Part shown: positions 10,845 to 19,039 of the stretch, one piece after another
Layout of the letters: the number at the start of each line of letters is the position of its first letter
Position numbering within the stretch: the first letter of the stretch is position 1
NCBI GenBank assembly: GCA_024364805.1
Contig: CM044519.1
Coordinates: 51,343,095 to 51,363,938 of the forward strand
Direction: 5' to 3'
DNA: 20,844 nucleotides
DNA from: Euprymna scolopes
Taxonomy: Eukaryota; Mollusca; Cephalopoda; Sepiida; Sepiolidae
Translations under genes and position numbers: made by a program
The notes under the pieces: generated by a model
Seen by the model: the letters and a program-made list of their open reading frames with translations, nothing else
Databases searched by the model: none
What the model was told of the DNA's origin: nothing

Positions 10845-11120
10845 TTAAGTTGTCGACAATTTACAAAAGTGAATATAATGCATACATAAATATGTAAGAA
10901 TTATAAGAAAATATGTAGACATAATTCCAGCAGCTACTTTATCACCTACTCTTTTATGATCTTTGATGTAGAGCTCTGTAAACACCAAGTTGTAGCAATA
11001 ATCTGCCACCAAACATGAATTTAAACATGGTTCACTTTTTTCTTCACTTGCATCACCTAAAGTTCTCTGGAAATGTGCCCCCCTCCCGATGTGACTGTAT
11101 AAATAATGTTTATTCTGCAT
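10845..11120 (-). pseudogene. Unidentified gene-like open stretch (possible exon or relic), minus strand
   Basis: An open frame of 91 codons on the minus strand has a central part, from about 11085 down to 10920, that is unlike the chance frames around it. It is balanced in charged and polar residues (for example G-D-A-S-E-E-K-S-E-P, then L-V-A-D-Y-C-Y-N-L-V-F-T-E-L-Y and K-D-H-K-R-V-G-D-K-V-A-A-G) and less rich in F, I, K and N runs. An acceptor-like TTTCCAG lies on the minus strand just before the E-E-K part, and TAGGTGATAA after the K-R-V part could serve as a donor. I do not recognise the protein. It may be a small host exon, a relic of a gene or transposon, or chance. No start or upstream partner exon is established. 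Confidence 0.3.
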
Positions 11121-11199
11121 CCAAGTGAATATCGTAAAGGAGCAATTATAGTTTTCAAAAAAACTCTATAATTACTCTTTTATGATATTTTTTAGTTGT

Positions 11200-11600
11200 C
11201 GATTTTCATGTTCCAAAAAACAATTGTGCATCGTGTTAGGAAATGCGTTCTAAACTGAAGCTTCTTCTGCATTTCTTGTTGCAACAAAGTTTAGAATCCG
11301 GACAGATGTTCCTATTTCATGCCCATCAGATATTCCGTCATTTTTCTGTTCATTTAAGAGAGCTAGAAATGTTGAACATCTACAGCTGAAGCGAGGATTT
11401 CATGTAACGTACAGGTGGTCTCCACTGATCAAGACCTTTGATAAATTGATTTATCATACATTTTCTATGCAATGAAAAAAGATATTTTTCTATCAACCAG
11501 TGACTCATAACATTTTTATTACCACCAAGAATGATCAAAAACAATTTGATGTCTGCATTCATCAAACTCTTTCTGGACGGCCATTTCTTCTTTACCCAGT
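11200..11600 (-). pseudogene. Unidentified minus-strand region with protein-like composition, frames broken
   Basis: On the minus strand, 11600-11380 gives a stretch containing W-P-S-R-K-S-L-M-N-A-D-I-K and N-Q-F-I-K-G-L-D-Q-W-R-P-P-V-R. A different frame at about 11370-11200 gives N-E-Q-K-N-D-G-I-S-D-G-H-E-I-G-T-S-V-R-I-L-N-F-V-A-T-R-N-A-E, and later L-E-H-E-N-R-Q-L-K. Both look richer in charged and small residues than chance translations nearby. They lie just upstream, in minus-strand order, of the open stretch at 10845-11120, so all three may be parts of one dead gene or element. I do not recognise any family, and stops and frame changes argue against a live gene. Chance is possible. Confidence 0.22.
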
Positions 11601-11965
11601 CATCTACTTATTTGTTATCCTAATACTTTGTAACAAATTAATTTTCAAGTTTATACAAAGAAACTGCAGTGTATTATGTCGGATTTAATTGTGTATTTTA
11701 ATTACCTTTAGTAAATAAGATTAAAAAAATATATTTTCTGTTATTCTGTTTCTTATTAAAAAAAATCTTTGATTAAAAGTAAATAAAAATGATGTGAAAA
11801 TCTTGTAGAGGCATAGACAGGCACAAGAAATAATTGTGTACAAAAGTAAAAAAACAACTTTTTACCTTTCTTGGAAACACGTTTTGGATTTTCATAATTA
11901 TTGTACATTCCAGAGGAAAAAAAAAATAGTAATTATCAGCGTTTATTTTATCTTTTAAATTTTAT
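11601..11965. other. AT-rich non-coding sequence
   Basis: No gene or repeat is recognised before the short SINE-like fragment. Confidence 0.5.
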
Positions 11966-11967
11966 TT

Positions 11968-11998
11968 CCCTTCCTATGAAGGCAGAGTTAGATACAAG
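11968..11998 (+). repeat. SINE-like repeat, short fragment (copy C)
   Basis: About 30 bp containing TTCCTATGAAGGCAGAGTTAGA matches the start of SINE-like copies A and B (CTTCCCGCGAGGGTAGAGTTAG and CTCCCCACGAAGGCAGAGTTAG). The rest of that repeat is absent. It sits immediately left of R2 copy 2. Confidence 0.5.
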
Positions 11999-12141
11999 AT
12001 TATATTTTAACTAGCAATACACACGGACAATACAATGCTTTGGATGATCACAGATTTCAAAGGGGATTGTGCTAAAATCATCATATTTTACAAACCAAAG
12101 CACTTAGTCCTCAAAATACCACTTTTGTTCGGAAATGAATA

Positions 12142-12982
12142 GCTATATGTCTATAAAAGTGAAAGTGTCTGTCTGTCTGTTTGTGTACATTTCCTGACAC
12201 AATAACTCTGTCAATTTTCAGTCTACAGACTCAAAATTTGATATACAGGGTATGGAGATTTGGGAAAATCTTTGTAATCTGTTTTCGGCCAGAAATTTGG
12301 TTGTTAAATGGTCAAAGTTCAACAATTTGACCTTTGAGACCTCTACCAAACTCCTCTGCCAATTTTGGGACTAAACACTTGAAATTTTAGATATAGGTTC
12401 CTTAGACATGGACGTAACTTAATAACTTGATTTGAGCCCAAAACAATAAATGTTAATAGGGGTCAAAGTTTAAGAAAAATGTGACCTCTTCGATCTTTAC
12501 CAAACTACTCAGACTGGTCTAAACTTTTGAAATTTTACATAAAGGGTATTCAGAGATAGGGCAAGATTTTAAATCGGTTTGGGTCGAAAATTTGAGCTAC
12601 CAAATATATAAATCTAAAACTTTCGACAAAGGCGACAGATTTTCACAAGATCAGTATTGTTTTGAAGCTCGACCCTTCGACAAATACTGAAAAATTGGCT
12701 AAAAATATTAATTTCTTCACCCTCAACTGGGCACTTTTCTACAGGGAGGGGTTGCTTTTTTCATCGATATTTTTGAAAGTCATTCCCTCTTTTCCATTGT
12801 CTAGCCTTAATTTAAACCTACGTCACTTCCAGTTTGGCGGTGGTCGTAACAGCAAAGACGTCAGGTTTTTTTCTCGTTCTTTTCCTTCTTTGCGGTACGG
12901 GTTTGAGCTTGCCTTCTACTACTTTTTTCTTTGCTCAACACACACCCCGAAACAGTCGGGCAACGCTGGGCACCCATGCTAG
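12142..12982 (+). mobile_element. Non-autonomous Helitron-like element, 841 bp
   Basis: The element sits between a host A at 12141 and a host T at 12983, the A|T target used by Helitrons. Its 3' end is CTAG (12979-12982). Just before that is the GGGCAACGCTGGGC motif typical of a widespread animal Helitron group whose 3' ends read like CCGGGCAACGCCGGG...CTAG. A perfect 5-bp hairpin (CCCGA / TCGGG, 12946-12960) and a TGGG/CCCA stem (12967-12976) precede the end. The 5' end is GCTATATGTCTATAAAAGTG; the expected TC start appears as GC, perhaps a point mutation. Downstream is the TGTCTGTCTGTTTGTGTAC tract usual for this group. There is no Rep/helicase coding, so it needs a helper. The open frame at 12662-12982 is chance. 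There are no terminal inverted repeats and no target duplication, as expected for Helitrons. Confidence 0.75.
12201..12610 (+). repeat. Diverged tandem repeats of about 150 bp inside the Helitron
   Basis: Three successive blocks begin near 12201 (ACTCTGTCAATTTT), 12348 (AAACTCCTCTGCCAATTTT) and 12502 (AAACTACTCAGACTGGT). In each, the same landmarks follow: a CTCAAAATTTGATAT / CTTGAAATTTTAGAT / CTTTTGAAATTTTACAT word, then AGGGTAT-like, then a TTTCGGCCAGAAATTTG / TTTGAGCCCAAAACAAT / TTTGGGTCGAAAATTTG word. Two of them continue into GTCAAAGTT...GACCTCT and CTACCAAACT. Spacing is 147 and 154 bp. Divergence between units is high, so the array is old or was inherited with the element. Confidence 0.65.
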
Positions 12983-13196
12983 TACTTGCAAATGAATTAA
13001 TAAATAATAATGTACATTATGATTATTAAGAGTTTTAAGCAAATAGTGATAAAAATGTTAACATCATAAAACAGCGTTTTTGTAAGATTTGGAATAAGAT
13101 CCCCTGATTTATAAGTGTTAGTACCGCGTTTCTATTAAGAATTTCATCATGAAATTTGGAAAATAACTAGAAGAGATGCCACTTTTAATAGTTTGG

Positions 13197-13294
13197 GGTG
13201 TCCGAAATTCTTTTGACCTCTCATTTTTTTTTTTTTTTTGTGTTAAGACTTCAACATGACAAGTATGACTGTGTAAAAATTTTCTTCGGACACC
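13197..13294. mobile_element. Small foldback, possibly a decayed Tc1/mariner-type MITE
   Basis: A perfect 10-bp inverted repeat, GGTGTCCGAA at 13197-13206 and TTCGGACACC at 13285-13294, brackets 98 bp that include a T run. The left arm continues ATTCTTTTGACC, reminiscent of Tc1/mariner-like termini of the GGTGTCCGAAT-CTTTTG type. TA occurs next to the right arm but not exactly at the left arm, so a TA target duplication is not shown. The inverted repeat is short, so coincidence cannot be excluded. Confidence 0.35.
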
Positions 13295-13876
13295 TACTGT
13301 TAAATAAATCTTTTTACTGTTTTTATTCGTTAAAAGTGTAATTGTAACTTGTTTTCTTTTATGGTAGCAAGCAATTTAAAATCATGATACCTGGAAAAAA
13401 ATCGTTCTATTTAAAAAAAAAAAAAAAATCTAAAAACTAACTGTAGCAGCATCAGCGATAGTATTGCTGTAAACAATTTTTTTTAAAAACTTTTTATTCT
13501 AGAACAAATTAAAAATGAAAATATGAATATAAAAAAAAACGTTTGTATTTAGTTGAAGCTATTTTGTTATCAGAACATAATTAGCTTAATTAAAGCTATT
13601 CGGTTATCAGAATATATAATTAAAGCAATCTCAACCAGAACGGCATTATTTCTGGTCAAAGTTTTTAAATATTTATATGGTTGAAAAGACAAAATAAGTT
13701 TTGTAAATATGTAATTTGTGGGCACTTTTATCCGTTGCATTAGTTTTTAATGGTGAATTAAAGTGTTTTGTTTTGAACAACTGAAAATCTGAAATATGAT
13801 TTTTTAGTTCACGTGTGCGAGCAGTACCCCCCCCCCCCCACACACAATATTTTTTCGTCTTTTTTACAAGTTTTTC
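13295..13876. other. AT-rich spacer with a 37-bp duplication and a poly(C) run
   Basis: No gene is seen. A 37-bp tandem duplication starts near 13556 (AAGCTATTTTGTTATCAGAA) and 13593 (AAGCTATTCGGTTATCAGAA). A run of 13 C lies at 13827-13839 just before the LINE. The frame through the C run into the LINE is not a real LINE start. Confidence 0.5.
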
Positions 13877-15766
13877 AGTGAATTCTGAGCAGCGGCTTGG
13901 TTCCCATCAGTTCTGGCAAATAGCAAACAGAATCCCCAACAGAAGTGTGAGCTCTATCCCAACTATCATCAATGGACCTAAGTTAATCTTGTCAGCATCA
14001 GACAAGGCCAATCTCTTTGCCAAGAACTTAGCAGCTAATTTTACCCTTTATGACGAAGGCCGCCAACCCCCAGTATTTCCTTGTATATCAGAAAACATGC
14101 TATGTGATATACAAATATCAGTACGTGATGTTGCCAAGCTAATCAAAAACCTTGATTCCAGTAAAGCAACTGGCCCTGACGGCATTCCAATTATACTGCT
14201 CAAAAGGCTTCAACCGGAACTAGCGCCCATACTTACAAAGTTATTTAAATGTTGTCTTAAGGAGAAATGCTTCCCAACACCTTGGAAAATCTCATTAGTA
14301 TGCGCTGTATTTAAGAACTCAGGTGATCGCTCATCTCCCTCTCAGTACAGACCAATAAGTCTCTAAGTCTCCTATGCATCATGAGTAAGCTGCTGGAATT
14401 TGTGCTAAATAAAGAAGTAGTCGACCATCTAGCAAAAATAACCTTCTTAGTGACATGCAATATGGTTTCTGTTCTGCTAGATCTACAGCAGACGTGCTTA
14501 CAGTTATATCGCATAGGATTGGCGAATCCCTTGACTGAGGCTTCCTCTCTAGGGCAATTGCTCTTGACATATCAAAGGCCTTTGATAAGGTCTGGCATAC
14601 AGGTCTACTTCACAAGATCTCCAGTCATGGTATAGCTGGAAATGTCTTCTCAACTATTAAATCATTTCTCTCTGACAGGTTCTTAAGAGTAGTGGTTGTT
14701 GGGCAGAAATCAGAAGCTCTCAGTATTAATGCTGGAGTCCTTCAGGGGTCCATCCTGGGCCCAACTCTGTTCCTGATCTACATCAATGATCTTCCAAACC
14801 ACATCCTTAGATATTTATGCTGACGACACTACCACCTATGGTATCACTTCGAAGACCGTAAATGACCAAGTTCTCTCTGATTCTCTTTCCTCTGATCTTG
14901 AGCATGTGGTACAATGGAGAAAAAAGTAGCTGGTTACTTTTAATGGATCTAAAAGCAAGCTTCTATCTTTACATCATCAACGCTCTGTTGCCCAGCTGTC
15001 ATTAATCGAAATGAATGGCTCTCGTCTTGGGGAGGCTTCATGTTTTGCCAACCTTCTGGGCTTGACCTTTACTGCCGATCTGAAATGGAACCCGTATATC
15101 AAATCCATTGCCAAAGTCGCTGGAAAAATGGTGGGATCCTTCTACCGTTCCAATAGATATCTCATTGCTGATGCAATTCTCTATCTATATAAAAACCAGG
15201 TTCGGCCAACGATGGAGTACTGTTGCCACATCTGAGCAGGAGCTGCTAGAAGCAGCTTATCCTGCCTTGACTTCATAGCTTAGTGGGGATGCCCTTTTCT
15301 CTTACCTGCAACCTCTTTACCACAGAAGAGACATAGCGAGCCTGTCCCTGCTTTATCGTTATTTTCATGGTAGGTGCTCATCTGAACTTCAATCTATGGT
15401 CCCCCCTCGCCAGACTTTCACAAAAAAGACTCGTCTAGCCAGAACCACTATCAACAACTTCCCGCACTCTTTATCTGTGCCTACACCTAACATAGATTCC
15501 ATAAACAGAGCTTCTTTCTTAGAACTGCTCACCTGTGGAACTCTATTCTGTTTGCCTGCTTTCCAGCTGACTACAACCTGATTGTCCTCAAGTCCAACGT
15601 GAACAAGTTCTTATTGAACTGTCCCCCTAAGTAATCCAAGTTACAATATTCCCACTAATGTTTACTACGCTAAAATCACAATGACTAATGTATACCCATT
15701 AACACTTATCCTTGGGTGGCCTCTGGGCCTTGATAAATGGTGATCCTCATGGAAAAAAAAAAAAAA
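13877..15766 (+). pseudogene. CR1/Jockey-like LINE, 5' truncated and frameshifted, RT to 3' end
   Basis: This retrotransposon remnant encodes most of a non-LTR reverse transcriptase, an enzyme that copies the element's RNA into DNA at a nicked target. Frame 3 (to 14366) carries F-W-Q-I-A-N-R-I-P, S-S-K-A-T-G-P-D-G-I-P and S-Q-Y-R-P-I-S-L. Frame 2 follows briefly (S-K-L-L-E-F-V-L-N-K). Frame 1 (about 14455-14815) carries Q-Y-G-F, the catalytic A-L-D-I-S-K-A-F-D-K-V-W-H block, G-V-L-Q-G-S-I-L-G-P-T-L-F and Y-I-N-D-L. The YADD catalytic box is at 14816-14827 in frame 2, followed by the post-RT G-L-T-F-T-A-D-L-K-W-N and M-E-Y-C-C-H-I regions. At least three frame changes plus in-frame stops (for example before G-F-L-S and at I-W-A-G-A) show it is dead. 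No endonuclease is present; the 5' end was lost just upstream of the RT. It ends with a 3' UTR and 14 A at 15753-15766. Confidence 0.85.
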
Positions 15767-15842
15767 TCTACCCCATTATAAAAAAAAATGCAAAGTCAAT
15801 ATTTAAATATTTGTAGAGGGTGTTCAGTTTCTAGTGAAGTTC

Positions 15843-16055
15843 TTACTTGCCTCCCCACGAAGGCAGAGTTAGACACAAGCTCAGTTCTTAATGTGGGGGA
15901 AAATCTGGCTTCCCAAAAAGGGGGTAATCTGGATAGGAACTAACATAAAAATTGTCTCGGTCATGAAGGATTTCTTCTCCCCCTGACAGAAACAGAAAAG
16001 GCAAAGTATAGCATTAGAATACTACACTGTGATTTTGGCCCGAAGTCCAGGTAGA
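15843..16055 (+). repeat. SINE-like dispersed repeat, copy B
   Basis: This is the best match to copy A (971-1180), in the same orientation, running from TTACTTGCCTCCCCACGAAGG to TACACTGTGATTTTGGCCCGAAG. It starts 77 bp after the poly(A) of the LINE. Compared with copy A it has small insertions near CACAAGCTCAG and lacks several bases before TACTACACTG. The terminal hairpin of copy A is mismatched here. No RNA polymerase III promoter boxes are seen. Confidence 0.6.
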
Positions 16056-16465
16056 GAAATAAAAAAACGTCTTAAACTGGAAAGTTTAAAGAAATAATGT
16101 GTCACTCGAACAAGAAATCTAATCAAAAATAAAAACTAGATCCATCACAAATTTGTGAACAATTTGTCAGCTTTAGCAAAAATTGTTTTTTTTATATTTA
16201 AATTGGTGGGCAAAAAATACTTAATTCTTCTCCAAACGTCATCTTTTCTGTTAGTGACGTCACTTGTTTTAAATAAAATCTATTTTTATCTGTTTGATGT
16301 AATTCTTGTAAAGTTCCACACTCCTCATTTATATAAGTTTACATATTTAAAAGTAATTTGATGTTCAAAATCTAATGCATAACATTTTCAAAAGCCAATA
16401 ATTATGAAATACTAACTGTAAATATGGGTGCCAAATGCACTCTTAAAAAAAACAAAAAAAACTAC
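16056..16465. other. AT-rich spacer
   Basis: No gene or repeat is recognised. The short open frame here is low-complexity and hydrophobic, as expected by chance. Confidence 0.5.
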
Positions 16466-17797
16466 CTTAATCCTACCTCTAACCCCTAGGTATGAGTTGC
16501 AAACCTCCTCCTCGTCCTAAGACCTTCTTTAGCTCTAACAATAACACTGTCTGAGTGGCAAGCCCCATACCAAACAAGCTTCCTTGGTAAGCTACATATA
16601 AGCATCTAAAAAAACAGATCTTTCCTTAAAGAAAAGTGCAAAGTTTATCTCCCATAAAAAAATAAATTGGTCAACTGTCCTAAAACGCTAGAATGGTTTC
16701 AAAATGGTGAATTATTTTACATTAAATTTATGTGAAAACAACCCCCACTCTAAATTCTAAGATTGTTTTTGTTTTGTATCTATCAAGTCTTCAGGATGTT
16801 TACACATAATTTCCCTTAGCTGTATCATTAACCCAAAGTCAGAGTGGCAATATACCCACCCTCTTATAATTCCACAAAGACATTCTTAAAACCACTCAAT
16901 CGTCTTTAGAAAGAAAATAAATGTACAAGATTTATCTCTTACAGAAAAAAAAATGGTTAACTGCCCTAAAACGCTTCTGAGGATAACTGTCTGCAAATAA
17001 ATAAATTTTACATTAAATTCTAAAATAATATTTGTTTATCTTTCATTAAAATTTTTCAAGGCGTCCACATGTAATTTCCTTTTTTTTTTTTTTTTTTTTT
17101 TTTTTGAGAGGTGGTCAGTGGGGGGGGTGTTAATGGAGAATATTAATCTACAATAATACCAAAGAAATATTGCAATATATTCATTTTCAACAGTTCTTGA
17201 TTTCAATTTCAATTATTTGTACATATAATGCTTTACAATTCAGCTTTGAGTTCTTTAACTTCTTTTTTTTAATGGATACATGACATTTTTAAGGAATTGC
17301 AGCATATTTATGTGCATTTACTTCATTTTTAAACAGTCCGAGATTGCAATTTAAGTTTCTTGCATTACAATTTAGCTATGAGTTCTTTAACTATTTTTTT
17401 TAATGGATACATGGCATTATTAAGGAATTGAAGTATATTTATGTGCATTTACTGCAGATTATTTGGAAACCATTAATTTCTGCAGATTTTCAATAGCATG
17501 TTCTAATTCCTAGCACAAAAATACACTTATATGGTAAATTTAATTGCTTAATCTTGTGCTTTAACAAAGATATAGCATTTTTACTAAAAAAGTAGTATAA
17601 AAAATGTGACAAAATGCATATGGTCCTAAAGAGAGAAAAATATCCAAATGTGTGAGGCACAAAAATAGTTATAACTTCCTTAATTTTAATTGGATTTAAA
17701 AAATTTAAAGATTCTTTCTTAGCTCATCAAACTCTTTCTATGTACGCTATTATTGAGATATTTTAAGCCATTTCAATTTTTTATGTGTATTGCTATT
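16466..17797 (+). repeat. Composite dispersed repeat R1, copy 2
   Basis: This is a direct repeat of 5785-6932, about 10.7 kb away. Tandem unit starts are CTGTCCTAAAACGCTAGAATGG at 16675 and CTGCCCTAAAACGCTTCTG at 16961, a period of 286 bp (280 bp in copy 1). Sub-repeats with the TAACCCCTAGGTATGAGTTGCAA pattern lie at the left end, and a related word (ATTAACCCAAAGTCAGAGTGG) is near 16827. A T run of 26 at 17080-17105 interrupts it. The tail is closely similar to copy 1 through AACAAAGATATAGCATTTTTACT and the ATAACTTCCTTAATTTTAAT word. By eye the tail is roughly 80-85% identical. It is longer than copy 1 mainly because of a 132-bp internal duplication. No coding potential is seen. Confidence 0.7.
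17203..17465 (+). repeat. 132-bp tandem duplication inside R1 copy 2
   Basis: Two adjacent units contain ACAATTCAGCTTTGAGTTC at 17235 and ACAATTTAGCTATGAGTTC at 17367, each followed by TTTTTTAATGGATACATG, AAGGAATTG and TATTTATGTGCATTTACT. Copy 1 has a single counterpart (6510-6595). The duplication is therefore specific to this copy or its sub-lineage. Confidence 0.75.
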
Positions 17798-17811
17798 TTA
17801 ATATGAGGAAC

Positions 17812-17930
17812 GTTCAGCTTCCTGAAAAGGAACATTGTGAATTTGGGAAAAAATTCAAGATTTCCCTGTCACTCCCTGAAACAAAAGATGTATTATAGTA
17901 TCAGAACAGATACTACACTTTGCAGTTTAT
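17812..17930 (+). repeat. SINE-like repeat, diverged partial copy D
   Basis: Its right part, AGTATCAGAACAGATACTACACTTTG (split here: AGTATCAGAACAGATA, CTACACTTTG), matches copy A (AGCATCAGAACAGATACTAC then ACTGTG). CCCTGAAACAAAAGATG corresponds to the CTGACAGAAACAGAAAAGG part of copy B. The left part is only weakly similar. It starts within about 15 bp of the end of R1 copy 2. Confidence 0.45.
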
Positions 17931-18632
17931 ACAAATTATGTTGAATAATAAAAATAGTTAGTGCTTATTTTATTTTTTTTTTTTTGGAAAAAAACTCTTT
18001 TTTGTTTTCATTCAAACTTTGAATAATTCTTTGTCTTTATGGAATAAAATTATAAAATTGGAATCTCTAAAAATTTTTAATTCTTTTAAGTAGCCAGAGG
18101 ATAACTGTAAATCAACGCGTTTTCCTAAAATTTGAAGCTGGAAAAAAATTCTCGAAATTTGGTTGTTGACATTTGAATCTTCTTGCTAAAGCATTGTTTT
18201 TCTTTTCATCTTGACTCTTTATGGTTTATTCACATACCTTTTTCTGAGGAAAGGTTGGTGGGATGCATTCTGATAGTTAATCCAACCAAATATTTTGATG
18301 CGGAACTCTGTCCACAGCAGTTCAGTTCGTGCCTCATATTTAAAGAAAAACAAATACTCACCTTCCCTCCTGCATATTGTATTAATTTTAGATTGAGTGT
18401 AGTGGAATTGGTTCTTGTCCAGAGTTCTGCCTATATGGAAAAAAAGAAAAATAAAGAAAAATCTGTATGATGTACTTGTTATGGAAATAGTGCTCATCAA
18501 AAACCATGTAAATTGTTCAAGTAGTTTTATTTTTATAAAGAAAATCATTTTTAAGCAATTTATGAGAATTTGTAAGCATTACAACATAAATCTCCGAAGT
18601 TTGAATTATTGACTTATCTTCCTTTATTTTTA
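17931..18632. other. AT-rich sequence with overlapping chance-like open frames
   Basis: Both strands are open for about 95-109 codons near 18183-18548. Neither translation shows a motif I recognise, and long open frames facing each other suggest chance or an old relic. The plus frame has a somewhat more varied stretch (C-I-L-I-V-N-P-T-K-Y-F-D-A-E-L-C-P) near 18270-18320. I see nothing else here. Confidence 0.4.
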
Positions 18633-18700
18633 GACTAACTGTACCCGGCCATGTATTGCTGTGGCTCAGTTTGTTTAAATGCCCCCCCCCCCCCAAAAAA
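18633..18700 (-). mobile_element. Possible old Helitron 3' end, inverted
   Basis: The sequence ACTAACTGTACCCGGCCATG then TATTGCTGTGG resembles the reverse complement of animal Helitron 3' ends (ACTAGCTG..ACCCGGC..GTTGC). The CTAG end would be changed to TTAG here. No body of an element is recognisable to the right, where poly(C) and poly(A) runs follow, so this is a weak call. Confidence 0.25.
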
Positions 18701-18989
18701 AAAAATGACAATTTGTTTTTATGAGAAAGAATTAGTGTGGAAAACTTTTTTTTTTTCATTATAAGAAAATATCCTTAAGTTAATTAGTAAAGAAAAATAG
18801 TTTGTTTATTTATTTGCAAACAGTTATCCTCATCTCTTATAGTTATTATTTCACAACAATTTGTGAATATGTAAATAAATGTGGAATGTAAATTTGAATT
18901 TTGTTTTTGTTATAACAATCTAGTGTAGCGAGCTGGTTGGTAAAATGGACACAGAAACAAGCAAGAGAAATAATAATCGGAATGATAGT

Positions 18990-19039
18990 AGAGCAAGAGA
19001 GAGAGAGAGAATTTGAGAGGTAAAGAGAGAGAGAGAGAG
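18990..19039. repeat. (GA)n microsatellite, interrupted
   Basis: Two (GA)n tracts near 18994-19010 and 19024-19039 are separated by ATTTGAGAGGTAA. No associated element is seen. Confidence 0.8.

Larger units (their letters stand above)
12011..13167 (+). repeat. Dispersed repeat R2, copy 2, split by a Helitron-like insertion
   Basis: The left part is 12011-12141 and the right part is 12983-13167. Together they align with the uninterrupted copy at 4020-4330. At the junction the host reads AATGAATA then TACTTGCAAATG, against AATGAATA then TCCTTTCCCATG in copy 1. Sequence on both sides matches R2 copy 1, so the 841 bp between them were inserted after R2 had spread. Class unknown. Confidence 0.6.

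Noticed and set aside
12662-12982. 106-codon plus-strand open frame
   Set aside because: It lies wholly inside the non-autonomous Helitron and ends at its terminal hairpin and CTAG. It has no Rep or helicase motif.
12142-12982. CRISPR-like reading of the 150-bp tandem units
   Set aside because: The units are long, diverged and without regular spacers, in a clearly eukaryotic transposon setting.
14311-14635. Open frames of 63-84 codons over the LINE on both strands
   Set aside because: They are shadows of the RT region; the RT motifs around them lie in other plus-strand frames.
18183-18548. Opposed open frames of 95 and 109 codons
   Set aside because: No recognised motif, no splice or start context, and overlapping frames on both strands suggest chance in AT-rich DNA.
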